A stretch of DNA of 64,000 bases from Chondrinema litorale (GTDB lineage Bacteria > Bacteroidota > Bacteroidia > Cytophagales > Flammeovirgaceae): assembly GCF_026250525.1 (NCBI RefSeq), contig NZ_CP111043.1, forward strand, positions 4,663,001 through 4,727,000, given 5' to 3'. Position numbers and translations under genes: made by a program. The notes under the pieces were generated by a model, which had not been told where the DNA came from, made no database searches, and saw only the letters and a program-made list of their open reading frames with translations. Of this stretch, positions 34,213 through 43,806 are shown one piece after another. Each line of letters opens with the position of its first letter. Position 1 is the first letter of the stretch.

Positions 34213-35808
34213 TTAGTTTATTGGGTAACGGAACACTTTTAATCCAATACTAACGGGTTCAATGTCATCTGTAAAGTTCTTTCTTTTTACTTCATTAATT
34301 TGAAATAATATCTGATCGCCCTTTTTGGCTCTACTTTGCCATTGTCTAATATCTACATTTTCACTCTGACTTCGAATTACATCAATAGCTGTATTATTTC
34401 TTACCAACATAATTTCCCAATTGGTTACTTTATAGCGTGCATCTAATGGGTTTGTTTCAAGAAAATCTCCATCAGGAATGGCTCTCACATTTACATAAGA
34501 TGGTAAGCGACCACCTTTTACTTGATCTATTGGTTGCTTGTTATTATAAACCTGTATTTCTGGTTTTGGAATCGGCTTTACCCTAAACTTTTGTACACCC
34601 AATAACGCACCCTTATTTTTAACTTTTAACTCAACAGTTTTACCAGTTGGTATAATAGTAATTTTACCTTTACCTGCTTCAGGTTTTATAGTTCCACCAG
34701 TAATCTCAAATTGTGGATCATAATGAATACCCAACTCCGGAGCCATTACCTGAATCGTATTTCCTGCATTATAATATAATGATTGAATAGCTGCCGATAC
34801 AAATTGCAAACTTGGTTTTTGCACTACATATTCTTCCTCTACTTCGAAGGTTTGTAAACCTTGTGGAGTATTGATCGTGATTTCACCTGTCCACTTTTGC
34901 AGTGCCTGACCTTTTGTATCGAAATTACTTGAGCTGGCAATAAATTCCAGATCGCCTTTACCGTCTGCTCCAACTTCTATATTCCCAATGGAAGATTTCA
35001 TTTCTGGCTTTGCTGCCGAAGAAGATGCCACCAACATTACTTTAGCTTTATATGGAGTTCCTGCTGGAATTACTCTTGATTCTGGACTAACAAATGCCTC
35101 TACTTGATCGAATGGAATATCCTCTGCCCCCACTTTGTTAGCCAAAATATCTAGAATACTTGTTTCTGCATTTACCACATCATTTTGAAATTGGCTCAAT
35201 ACAGCCAATGCGGCAATCATTGGAGTTTCTTCGAAGTTGATATGCGCAAAGTCTTTATTATTCTGGTCTTCGTCTTTCATAAAACGATCGATCTCCCAAG
35301 CATTTAAGGCCACTTGCTTTACCTTTACTGTAGTATCTATGCTATTAATGTAAGCCACATAGTCTTCAAGCATTTGTTGTAACTTGTATGCTTCGCCGTC
35401 CTTTTTTTCTTCGTTTCCCAAAGTAAAAGACATTACCTCATCTTCTTCTTCGATATTTTCGTATTGGTTTTCTTCATCGTAACCACCAGAAAGTTCAATA
35501 ATTTTGGTTCTCATGGTTTTGATTTTTTCTAAAACCAAATCGCTTCTGTTAATTACATCTTGAGCTCTTCTTAATATTTCCTGATCTTCTTCTCGGTTTC
35601 CTCTGTCTTTGATGGATTTTCTAATACGTTTGATGGTTTTGATATTATCATCTCTGCTATCGAATGCAGATTTTTGAAGGCTCTCATCAATTAGCACGAA
35701 TTTGTCAAGTACAGTATTAGTTACTTGCAAGGCCAACATGGCTGTTAGCACGATGTACATCATGCCAATCATTTTTTGTCTGGTAGTTTCTTTTGTAGCT
35801 CCTGCCAT
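34213..35808 (-). CDS. gldM: Gliding motility / type IX secretion protein GldM (PorM)
   Basis: A 531-residue protein. GldM/PorM spans the periplasm from an inner-membrane helix and, with GldL, forms the proton-driven motor of type IX secretion and gliding. Seen: the N-terminal KETTRQKMIGMMYIVLTAML with the membrane helix at about 14-33, a helical stretch up to 230, then beta domains (GADGKGDLEFIASSSNFDTK, PEIQVYNNKQPIDQVKGG). It ends with the usual VSIGLKVFRYPIN. It is a good family match, but no gldK, gldL or gldN gene is adjacent; the neighbours are a sigma factor and a nuclease-like gene. It may be a second gldM copy. Confidence 0.9.
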   Translation of the reverse strand: MAGATKETTRQKMIGMMYIVLTAMLALQVTNTVLDKFVLIDESLQKSAFDSRDDNIKTIKRIRKSIKDRGNREEDQEILRRAQDVINRSDLVLEKIKTMRTKIIELSGGYDEENQYENIEEEDEVMSFTLGNEEKKDGEAYKLQQMLEDYVAYINSIDTTVKVKQVALNAWEIDRFMKDEDQNNKDFAHINFEETPMIAALAVLSQFQNDVVNAETSILDILANKVGAEDIPFDQVEAFVSPESRVIPAGTPYKAKVMLVASSSAAKPEMKSSIGNIEVGADGKGDLEFIASSSNFDTKGQALQKWTGEITINTPQGLQTFEVEEEYVVQKPSLQFVSAAIQSLYYNAGNTIQVMAPELGIHYDPQFEITGGTIKPEAGKGKITIIPTGKTVELKVKNKGALLGVQKFRVKPIPKPEIQVYNNKQPIDQVKGGRLPSYVNVRAIPDGDFLETNPLDARYKVTNWEIMLVRNNTAIDVIRSQSENVDIRQWQSRAKKGDQILFQINEVKRKNFTDDIEPVSIGLKVFRYPIN

Positions 35809-35951
35809 AATTATGAATTAATCGTTCAAATTGCTTTTTGACTTCATAATACAGCGGTACAGAAAAGGTACATTTTTTTGAGAAAAAATATTAAAAAAGT
35901 AAATACTTCAATTTTAAAACATTCAATATCAGTGATTTATAACAAAAAAAA

Positions 35952-36383
35952 TTAAACTTTTTTATAATGAAGCAAACTCCAGCTCACATTTCCAGCTTGT
36001 AAACACTCTTTTATCTGTTTTTCTCTAGTAGGCAGTTTTGGGGTTTTACCTGTTTTTACTTCTATAAAAATTACACTGCGCAACTTACCCTCACTCAAAC
36101 CATCAAAAACTATCAAGTCTATAGGAGAACCCATGAAACGAACATCTTTAGGGTTATATGGAAAATCAGGAAAATATGGGATTAAATGCTCTAGGGATTT
36201 CCCTAAAGTAACTGCCTGACTTCCTCTAATGGCTTCTTCCCTAATGGCTGGAACTTCTTCTTGCATCCAAGTTTCAAACATTTTCTCAGCCTCACTTTCT
36301 ATCTTCTCTTTATTCTGCTTGCCCATTTTAAAAAGTAGCAAAACAATAATGAGCAACAAAACGAAGATAATTACAATTTCCAT
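35952..36383 (-). CDS. Membrane-anchored Holliday-junction-resolvase-like endonuclease (PF10107-like)
   Basis: A 143-residue protein with an N-terminal membrane helix (IVIIFVLLLIIVLLLFKM) and a cytoplasmic domain of the Endonuc_Holl family: GKSLEHLIPYFPDFPYNP, KDVRFMGSPIDLIVFDGL and VIFIEVKTGKTPKLPTREKQ. The Asp of SPIDLIVFD and the Glu-x-Lys of FIEVKTG form a PD-(D/E)xK-type active site. The family is described as distantly related to archaeal Holliday junction resolvases; activity is not established to my knowledge. It is the gene before gldM on the same strand, with 143 bases between. Confidence 0.82.
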   Translation of the reverse strand: MEIVIIFVLLLIIVLLLFKMGKQNKEKIESEAEKMFETWMQEEVPAIREEAIRGSQAVTLGKSLEHLIPYFPDFPYNPKDVRFMGSPIDLIVFDGLSEGKLRSVIFIEVKTGKTPKLPTREKQIKECLQAGNVSWSLLHYKKV

Positions 36384-36478
36384 AAATCGATTCTCTTTGA
36401 AACTTTACACCAGATACTATTTAAGAACAATATCTCCAATCAAGCTTCAAAGTAAATAAACAGATCGTAAGCTATTTA

Positions 36479-37753
36479 CTATGGTGAAGGAATTTTTTCT
36501 GGCTGTTCTGTTTTAATTGGTTTTCCTCTCCACCAAGTAGCTAAAGATGAGCCAGTTATATTCATGAGCGGGCCAAAAATTGCTGGCGCTAAACCAACTG
36601 TTGCCACTTTTCCCATTTCTTGAGCAATTGCAGAGGCAAGACCACTGTTTTGTAAGCCAACTTCTAAGGCAATGGTTCTGCAAGACTTTTCATCTAACTT
36701 AATCAACTTGCAGAGCATATAGCCAGAAAAATACCCGGTTATGTTGTGGATAAAAGCTACCAGAATTAATGTTAAACCAATATTTAACAAACTATCTCTA
36801 CCAGAAGCAGTAATAACAGTTATAATTGCAGCAATGCCAAACATAGAAACTTTAGGCATAATGCTTTCCAGTTTTTCTGCAAAGCTTTTGAGAAACCAAC
36901 CAATTAGTGTAATTACAAACACAACTCCCAGTAATACCCAAAACTCTTGTAGCCAAGCATAGTCAACAAATTGACTTATTCCGAAAACAACCACCACCAT
37001 TGAAATAAGAATAACTCCAATTCGAATCATACTTTTTTTAGTAGCTTCATTTGCAGAATAATGAAATAACAAACCTGCAACAATTGGGAAAATAACCATT
37101 CTAAAGATGCTCCACATCATTCCCAAAAAATCTATCGGAACATATTGACCAGCCAGTTTCTGCATCAAAAAAGGAGTCATAATTGGAGCTGATAATGTTG
37201 CACAAGCTGTAAGAGTAACAGAAAGAGCCACATTTGCCTTGGCGATAAATGCCATTACATTTGAAGCTAAACCACTTGGAGAAGAGCCCACTAGAATTAC
37301 TCCCGCTGCAATCTCAGGTGGAAAATCAAAGACTTTGGCTATACTTAAACCGATTATTGGCATTATAGAAAATTGGCAAACCAAGCCTACAATTACACCT
37401 TTAGGCATTTTAATAACACCCACAAAGTCTTTTACACTCATGGTAGTTCCCATACCAAACATGATAATCTGTAATAGCGGAACAATTAAAACTGAGAGTT
37501 TAAAACTGCCATACTGTGTAAAGTATTCTGGATAAAACATAGATGCAGTTACCGCAGCAAAAATCCAAATGGTGAATGAAAAGCCAGAAAGTTTAGGAAA
37601 GCCTGTAAAGATAATTGCCAATAAGATGAAACTCAGCACCAAAGCAGGTCCGACAAAAGCTTGAAAAGCTGCAAAATAGCAAGCACAAAAAGTTACGAAA
37701 CAAACCAGTGAGGCAATTAATAATGCCTTATAAACAGTATTAGGTAATTGCAT
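36479..37753 (-). CDS. Bile acid:sodium symporter (BASS) family transporter
   Basis: A 424-residue inner-membrane protein with about ten membrane helices. The BASS signatures are present: LLQIIMFGMGTTMSVKDF, VGSSPSGLASNVMAFIAKAN with crossing-helix residues, LSVTLTACATLSAPIMTPFL, and GLQNSGLASAIAQEMGKVA. The family moves organic anions (pantoate, keto-acids, bile acids) with sodium. It is the last gene of the BatA-type run, 24 bases after the previous gene; the functional link is unclear. Confidence 0.9.
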   Translation of the reverse strand: MQLPNTVYKALLIASLVCFVTFCACYFAAFQAFVGPALVLSFILLAIIFTGFPKLSGFSFTIWIFAAVTASMFYPEYFTQYGSFKLSVLIVPLLQIIMFGMGTTMSVKDFVGVIKMPKGVIVGLVCQFSIMPIIGLSIAKVFDFPPEIAAGVILVGSSPSGLASNVMAFIAKANVALSVTLTACATLSAPIMTPFLMQKLAGQYVPIDFLGMMWSIFRMVIFPIVAGLLFHYSANEATKKSMIRIGVILISMVVVVFGISQFVDYAWLQEFWVLLGVVFVITLIGWFLKSFAEKLESIMPKVSMFGIAAIITVITASGRDSLLNIGLTLILVAFIHNITGYFSGYMLCKLIKLDEKSCRTIALEVGLQNSGLASAIAQEMGKVATVGLAPAIFGPLMNITGSSLATWWRGKPIKTEQPEKIPSP

Positions 37754-37777
37754 ACCTTAAAAAATTTTGCTCTTAAA

Positions 37778-39631
37778 TTATAGTTTTGAAATGAGCCATA
37801 AGGATGAAAGGCCAATTAGCAAAATAATAAAAAAATACCAAACTGGAATTTTCCATTCATTAAAAGTTGACAAAGTCTGCAAATTTGACTCAGTACTGGT
37901 GTTCCAAGCGAGATTAAAGCTATTATCCGCTATTTGAGAGGCAATTTGGAGTACTTCCCAACTTGTATCTTCAGCCACGTAAAACCAATCTTTTACAGTT
38001 GTATCTGCTTCTAAATACACTTTATGCCAACCTGTAGAAACTGGCCAATAAGTATAATTATAGTCTTCGCTAATTTGGTAGTCTTGTAATGGACTTAATG
38101 AGGTGGTATCCGCTAAAGGACTGATAACCAATGATTCGATAGATTCAGGCTCTAAATCACTATCAACAGTTTTGAGTTTTAGTTGAACTGCTTTTCTTTT
38201 TAATGCAGGATAAATTCCGGATAATTCCCAGTGCTTTTCTTTAAAAGTTTCTTTTTGTAAATGATCAATTAAATATCGGTAGGTTCGATTAAATTTCTCA
38301 TTTTCTCCTTCTAAAATAAAAGGATACAATGCTGGCAAAACCAAAACAGCTTGTTTTCCATAACCATCGAAGGCATAAACAGCCAGTAATTTCCCTTCTT
38401 CATTTACTAAGAGTGGATTTAACTTAGAACTTGGGGCAATGGTTGACAAAAGATCATCAATTGAGATTTCTACACCCAATTGAGAATCTCCAAAGCTGAT
38501 ACTTTTCTCTTGATATGAAAGTAGATTTGGTTGAAAGCCAGTAAAATATTTATTCGATGGTAATCCCTGTCCTTGAGTACATAAAAGCAAACCAACACCA
38601 TTTTCATTAGTCACCGTTTGGACTATATTTCTTTCTCTAGTACTAAAATTTTCCCAAGCAGAATTATCCAACACAATCAAATCAAAATCAGATAAAAACT
38701 GGCTATTAATCGAAACCTGAGCAGATTCATCAGTATTTAACACTTCGGTTTGATACTTTTCTTTAGAAATTTGTGATCTGTAAAACACTACATCACCCCT
38801 GTCGCTTAAATAATCTTTCAGATATTTCCATTCGAAGTTGGGAAAGCCTGTTAAAAGCAAATACTTTCTCTTTAATGGTCCTTCAACTAACACAGGTATT
38901 TCATGAGTATCTGAAACTTTATTATCTGTTGTTTTTTCTAGTAAATTAAAAAGATATCTGCCCGGACTTTCAGTAATATCAATGTTTAAAGTAAAAGTCT
39001 GAAAACCAGTATTAATCAATAAAACAGAATCTCTCTTTTGCCCAGAAGCTTCTAGAAAAATTTTAATCGGTTCAGTATCTGACTTGTAATAAGTTCCTTT
39101 TAACTCCCAGACTGAACCCGCAACTGTTTTATTTGAAAAGCTAATTTGCTGTACACCTTCTTTAAAACCTTCGGGAAAATATTTTACATTTTTACCTTTA
39201 AGAAATGCTTGTAAATTGTCTTCTAAGCCGATTCCGGCAATTAACCAAGATTGATAAATATCTAGCATTTCTCTAAAATGCTTCAATTTTTCAATAGAAA
39301 CAGCATCAGAGAGTTTACCTGAGTTTTTCTTGGTTCGCAAATCAATTATTTCGTCTGGATTAAAACTTTCTGTGAGACTGCTTACCAAAGAATCTGAAGC
39401 TCCTTCTGTAATTAACAGAGCCTGATCTGCTGAGGAAGATTTTAACAAAACAGGCTTTAAGCTCATGCCGAAAAGAGCCAATACTATAAGGATAATAGCC
39501 GACAGCCTACCAGCAAGATATGCTTTATTTTTTCTTTTGAGCTCAATAAAAATTAAAGCAAAAAGAAATAGAAGTAACAAGCATGTAATCCAGATAATGG
39601 TTTCTGAACTTGCGTCAAATCTAATATTCAT
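37778..39631 (-). CDS. Membrane protein with large extracytoplasmic glutamine-amidotransferase-like region
   Basis: A 617-residue protein with two N-terminal helices (about 12-30 and 40-60) and one C-terminal helix (VWYFFIILLIGLSSLWLIS). The region from about 255 to 380 (KYLLLTGFPNFEWKYLKDYL, SDFDLIVLDNSA, GVGLLLCTQGQGL) resembles the amidotransferase-like fold of membrane proteins in BatA operons, but the usual catalytic Cys-His pair is not clear. It is third in a run with the BatA-type and helical proteins. The function is unknown. Confidence 0.75.
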   Translation of the reverse strand: MNIRFDASSETIIWITCLLLLFLFALIFIELKRKNKAYLAGRLSAIILIVLALFGMSLKPVLLKSSSADQALLITEGASDSLVSSLTESFNPDEIIDLRTKKNSGKLSDAVSIEKLKHFREMLDIYQSWLIAGIGLEDNLQAFLKGKNVKYFPEGFKEGVQQISFSNKTVAGSVWELKGTYYKSDTEPIKIFLEASGQKRDSVLLINTGFQTFTLNIDITESPGRYLFNLLEKTTDNKVSDTHEIPVLVEGPLKRKYLLLTGFPNFEWKYLKDYLSDRGDVVFYRSQISKEKYQTEVLNTDESAQVSINSQFLSDFDLIVLDNSAWENFSTRERNIVQTVTNENGVGLLLCTQGQGLPSNKYFTGFQPNLLSYQEKSISFGDSQLGVEISIDDLLSTIAPSSKLNPLLVNEEGKLLAVYAFDGYGKQAVLVLPALYPFILEGENEKFNRTYRYLIDHLQKETFKEKHWELSGIYPALKRKAVQLKLKTVDSDLEPESIESLVISPLADTTSLSPLQDYQISEDYNYTYWPVSTGWHKVYLEADTTVKDWFYVAEDTSWEVLQIASQIADNSFNLAWNTSTESNLQTLSTFNEWKIPVWYFFIILLIGLSSLWLISKL

Positions 39632-39656
39632 GAAGTGTTTGTTTTAACAATTGAGC

Positions 39657-41984
39657 TTACAGACCCTGCAATTGATCATTAAAAATTTCGGTAAGCCTGC
39701 TTTTAGTTTTAACTTTTTTAAATCTTGAATGAAACTCTTCTGGTAACAAATTCAGCAACATTGCTTGCAAATTGGATATCTTTGTATCATTATAATCTTC
39801 TACATTTTCCACTTGCTGTATTTCCTTAATTTCTTTCAGCAAACCCAAATACTTTGAAGGATTTTCTATAGCTAAAGGTGCAATTTCATTACCTGCAGCT
39901 TCAAGACTTGCTAGTTCAGCGCCAAATGGTTTCCTTTTCTCTTCTTTAATTATTTCCAAAACAGCAATCGCTTGTTTTACGCCCTCAAAAGGAATTTCGT
40001 CTTTATTTTCTTCAGAAACTTTTGGGCTGATTATATCATCTAATTCTCCTTTTAATCTTTTCTCAGCTTCTTTAATTGGAGGCGGCTCAAAACCAATTCT
40101 TTCTACATAAATTCTAGACTTTTGCTGAACCTCTTTCAGCAAATCCAAAATTTTGTATTCGATCGGTAAAGCTTTTTCTGGTTCGTTCATTCTTAACTGC
40201 AACTCAGATTCCCACATTAAGGCAAGAGCTGCTTTAAGTTGCGCTTTGGTAGAACTGAAGTAAAAAGTAGCCTCATCAGCAGAATCGTGCGTATGCATCA
40301 TATCTTCTGAAACCGAAGCGCCATTATTTAGTTTCACCATGCCTTCTCCGTACTCACTTTCCGAATCACCTGTTTCTTCACCACCATGTTTATGATTGTG
40401 CTCTTCTAAAAGATTCTTCTCCATCTCACTTTGCGTATCGTGTAAATGAGAATATTGATCAACAAGAGATTTTACTTTCTCCTCATTGCTCATATTTTCA
40501 TCGTGATGGTCTTCGTCGTGATGCATTTCCAAGGTACCACCTTCCATACTGTTTTCAGCCTCTTCACCCAAAAATTCACCATATCTTAACCTGAGTACTT
40601 TCTGGTCATATCCAATATTGTTAGATGTTTTATCAAATTCTTCTTTAGATATTTTACCGCGCTGTGCAATTAGCTTTTCAGTATCTATAATTAACTGGCG
40701 TTGGCTTCTAAAATAAGCCGGCATAAAGTCTGCACCTAAACCACTATCTACCGTGATAGACTCTCGTGAAGTATCGTTTAGAATGGCAAAATAAGTCTCT
40801 GTTCTTGTTTTTAATGGTTCTGGTGCTCGATTATCCAACACTTCTAAATAATAATACAATTCATCACCGGGCCCCGCTTCTAACTCATACAAATCTAGTT
40901 TTTTAGACAACTCGGCAGTTTTACTTCCAGCTTTTAAGGCCTGTTTTAATGAAATTTTTTCTTCTCTAAATTTCACAGACTCACCACTCCCTTTACTAAT
41001 TGTGGCGATTAAATAAGCATCACTTAACCCGTAATCGTCTCTTATTGTAGCTTTTACATTAAAGCTGGCTGGCTCGCCAAAAGCGAAAGACTGGTATTGA
41101 GGTAAATCTGCCAGAAAAATATCTGGTTTACGATCTTCTATTATTTCAATCTTGTAATAATCGCTTCGCTGTTCGCCATCTTCTGTCTTATATACGATTT
41201 GGTAAATCATATTTTCTTCTACACTCAAAGCAAACTGGTAAGTTTTACTTTTTTCTGATTGGCTAAATACTTTTCCTTTAGCGGTTCTAAGCTCACAGCT
41301 ATTTACCTCTCCTGTAAAATCCAGATTTATAGTTAATTTACTAAACTGAGGCACTTTTGCATTTCCTTGAGCTTCGTACTTGGCAGGAATTTTTGTGTAG
41401 ACAGGTGGATTAATCTGAATGTTGATCTTAGAAAGCTCAGCTTTACTATTTACTTCGGAAACAGATTTAATTTCTGTGCTTTCTGGCATGATTGAAGCCT
41501 CTTCTGCAATTGCATTCTCTTGCTTATTCTGAATCAGAAAATTACCAATCGCAAATGCCACTAAAGATACAATTACTACCGAAGCAAATACTTTTGCGAT
41601 TGGAACCGGAAGTTTGGTTTCTTTTAATATTGGAGCATATCTTTTTTCAATCTTTTGAACTTGCAAAGTTTCTAGCAAATTCAAGTTCTCTCTGTTCTTA
41701 AGAAATAGAAAACCAGAAGATTCTGTTTCGGGGAAAATCTCATCTAAAAAGTTAGCTACTTTATTTTCGTCTATTTCATTCTTCTTATAATACTGAATGG
41801 CGAAAAATATAGAAATGGCAAATACAATTCCGCTAGCTAGCAGATACCAATCTGGAATGAGATAATAAGTAATTATCAATACCGGCAAAAACAGAAGTAA
41901 AGCAATGCCAATTGATAATATTTTTTGTTGCGTTCTCCACTTTAGCAACAAAGCTTTAAAAGGATATTCTTTTTGCTGCATCAT
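39657..41984 (-). CDS. Membrane-anchored coiled-coil protein, DUF4175-like, with histidine-rich segments
   Basis: About 775 residues. Two membrane helices lie near the N-terminus (ILSIGIALLLFLPVLIITYY, and ASGIVFAISIFFAIQYY) and a third at about 135-155; the rest is extracytoplasmic with long helices. The overall layout resembles DUF4175 proteins, with weak sequence signal. A region near residues 480-570 is rich in His, Asp and Glu (MHHDEDHHDENM, EEHNHKHGGEE, MMHTHDS), which could bind metal. The frame is open to 42008, but ATGATG at 41979-41984 overlaps the stop of the upstream gene, so I chose 41984. Function unknown. Confidence 0.75.
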   Translation of the reverse strand: MMQQKEYPFKALLLKWRTQQKILSIGIALLLFLPVLIITYYLIPDWYLLASGIVFAISIFFAIQYYKKNEIDENKVANFLDEIFPETESSGFLFLKNRENLNLLETLQVQKIEKRYAPILKETKLPVPIAKVFASVVIVSLVAFAIGNFLIQNKQENAIAEEASIMPESTEIKSVSEVNSKAELSKINIQINPPVYTKIPAKYEAQGNAKVPQFSKLTINLDFTGEVNSCELRTAKGKVFSQSEKSKTYQFALSVEENMIYQIVYKTEDGEQRSDYYKIEIIEDRKPDIFLADLPQYQSFAFGEPASFNVKATIRDDYGLSDAYLIATISKGSGESVKFREEKISLKQALKAGSKTAELSKKLDLYELEAGPGDELYYYLEVLDNRAPEPLKTRTETYFAILNDTSRESITVDSGLGADFMPAYFRSQRQLIIDTEKLIAQRGKISKEEFDKTSNNIGYDQKVLRLRYGEFLGEEAENSMEGGTLEMHHDEDHHDENMSNEEKVKSLVDQYSHLHDTQSEMEKNLLEEHNHKHGGEETGDSESEYGEGMVKLNNGASVSEDMMHTHDSADEATFYFSSTKAQLKAALALMWESELQLRMNEPEKALPIEYKILDLLKEVQQKSRIYVERIGFEPPPIKEAEKRLKGELDDIISPKVSEENKDEIPFEGVKQAIAVLEIIKEEKRKPFGAELASLEAAGNEIAPLAIENPSKYLGLLKEIKEIQQVENVEDYNDTKISNLQAMLLNLLPEEFHSRFKKVKTKSRLTEIFNDQLQGL

Positions 41985-43363
41985 AATACATTTCTTACTG
42001 ATACCCACCTTTCTACAAGGATGAGCAAACCTGCTATAATTAGCAGAAAGTATTCTATTGATGTGTTGCTTTCTAATTGTCGGTTATCTGCTTCCGAATT
42101 GATACCGGCTTTTTGTATCATCGAAAACTTCTTTAACTGAGATTGGCTAAGTGTTCTCAAATCAGCATGGTTTAATTGCTGCGTATGAAAATCTGATGGT
42201 TGAAATACCTGTTTTGCTAACTGTTCTGCAATTGTTACATCTGGTCTTCCTTCGGCAGTGTTCAGGTAAAGCTTTTTCATTATTCTCACTGGCTTATCGG
42301 TAAATTCGTTAACCAGCGAAGTATGTGTGTTGGTAGATTCCAGTAACAAAACCTTTTGCTCTGGAATGTTTTGAGGTACTTGTGTATTAAGTCCCCAAAT
42401 TAATAAATCGACAGAATATAAACTATCAGTTTTGATTTGCTCACTTGAAATTGTGCTGATTTCAATTTGCTGGTAGTGATACAAAGACAAACTATTAAAT
42501 GCAGCTTTAAAATAATTAAGCATATCTTGCTGTTTATCAGTTTCTTCCTCGCCTTTTACAAATAAAACTTTTAATTCGTTTTCAGAGATTTTTAAGTTCG
42601 TCTGGCTATCAAAAAGCACTGAGTCATTTTGCATTTCCCAACTGATGCCAGCCACATTGCCTTCGGTTGCTTTCTTTACAGGAATCCACTTTTGACTTGT
42701 TCCTTTCTCTGAGCTCTCAATAATTTCGAACAAAAGAGAATCGCTATTCACTTGCCTAACATTGGCAACATAAGCTGTTGTGTTATCTTCGGAGGGAACC
42801 GTCATCCAGTTAATTGGGAATGGTAATGCCGATAGCGATTTACCAAAACTCCTTATGCCAGACTTGGTGTAATACACTACACTATCTGGTTTTACTGGCT
42901 CAGTAAGTAAAACATTCATCAAGTTTGCATCAGCAAAATGCAGATTTTTATCTGAGATTGCTGCTTCGTAGTCACTTTCCGAATCAAACTCTGGTAATCC
43001 CCAGCTAGTAAAAAGAACCTTCTCTCCTTTGTTGATGTGTTCTTGCAGTTTGGTTTTAATAGCAGCAGATTTTTCAAGTCCTTTATCTATTAAAACAATT
43101 ACCTGATTTTCCTTTTCGCTTGATGAAGAAAAAACAAGGTTTGCCAAAGCAAATACAATTAAAGCAAGAATTAAACACCTTAGCGCTAGCAGTCTTTTCT
43201 GATTGAGCTGGATACTGTTGACACTTTCTCGGGGCAATTGCATAAGGAACCTTACAGATCCTAACTGCAATGCTTTTTCTTTTTTGCGATTCCAAAGATG
43301 TATGGCTAATGGAACCAATAAAGAACCTAGTAGTAGTAGATATGCGGGTTGAAGTAGTTTCAA
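41981..43363 (-). CDS. BatA N-terminal-domain membrane protein
   Basis: About 460 residues. The N-terminus KLLQPAYLLLLGSLLVPLAI, then HLWNRKKEKALQLGSVRFL and LLALRCLILALIVFALANLVF, is the BatA_N domain with two membrane helices; a third helix is at the C-terminus (YFLLIIAGLLILVERWV). The middle part is a von Willebrand-like or receptor-like exported region without a clear MIDAS motif. MoxR and DUF58 partners, usual in Bat operons, are not adjacent. The frame is open to a TTG at 43387; the family's usual start favours the TTG at 43363. First gene of a four-gene run. Confidence 0.78.
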   Translation of the reverse strand: MKLLQPAYLLLLGSLLVPLAIHLWNRKKEKALQLGSVRFLMQLPRESVNSIQLNQKRLLALRCLILALIVFALANLVFSSSSEKENQVIVLIDKGLEKSAAIKTKLQEHINKGEKVLFTSWGLPEFDSESDYEAAISDKNLHFADANLMNVLLTEPVKPDSVVYYTKSGIRSFGKSLSALPFPINWMTVPSEDNTTAYVANVRQVNSDSLLFEIIESSEKGTSQKWIPVKKATEGNVAGISWEMQNDSVLFDSQTNLKISENELKVLFVKGEEETDKQQDMLNYFKAAFNSLSLYHYQQIEISTISSEQIKTDSLYSVDLLIWGLNTQVPQNIPEQKVLLLESTNTHTSLVNEFTDKPVRIMKKLYLNTAEGRPDVTIAEQLAKQVFQPSDFHTQQLNHADLRTLSQSQLKKFSMIQKAGINSEADNRQLESNTSIEYFLLIIAGLLILVERWVSVRNVL

Positions 43364-43530
43364 TTTTTGTTGTTGATAGAATACCAAATTTATACTTCAA
43401 AATTGTAAATCTGAAACTACTTTCAAAATGCTTTTATAAGAAAGGGAAAATTTATGCTGTAATTGAAAAATAAAGGGATAAATGGGGATTATTGTGATAT
43501 TCTGAGAATAAATTATGATAATTCAAGATA

Positions 43531-43800
43531 TTAACTTTGACTTTCAGATGTTAGATACTTCCAAATGAAGCTTATCAAAATTTTGATTAAGGTAAATATT
43601 GCGACAAAGAGAGCTATTAATGTTAAAGCTTTTATCATTAATCCTTCAAAAGGAATAACTGTAATATGCCAACCTGGAATAATGCTAGTAGAAAAATTTA
43701 AATTTGTTTCAAGTAAATTAGTATCAAGCAGAATTACTGTTATTGCAATTGCGGTTATCAAAAATGATAAAATCTTAATTACTATGTTTTTTTTCATCAT
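43531..43800 (-). CDS. Small two-helix membrane protein
   Basis: An 89-residue protein with membrane helices at about 6-25 (IVIKILSFLITAIAITVILL) and 52-78 (LMIKALTLIALFVAIFTLIKI). The loop between them, NLLETNLNFSTSIIPGWH, probably faces outward. It lies 6 bases after the 201-residue gene on the same strand. I do not recognise it. Confidence 0.65.
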   Translation of the reverse strand: MMKKNIVIKILSFLITAIAITVILLDTNLLETNLNFSTSIIPGWHITVIPFEGLMIKALTLIALFVAIFTLIKILISFIWKYLTSESQS

Positions 43801-43806
43801 TGAATA

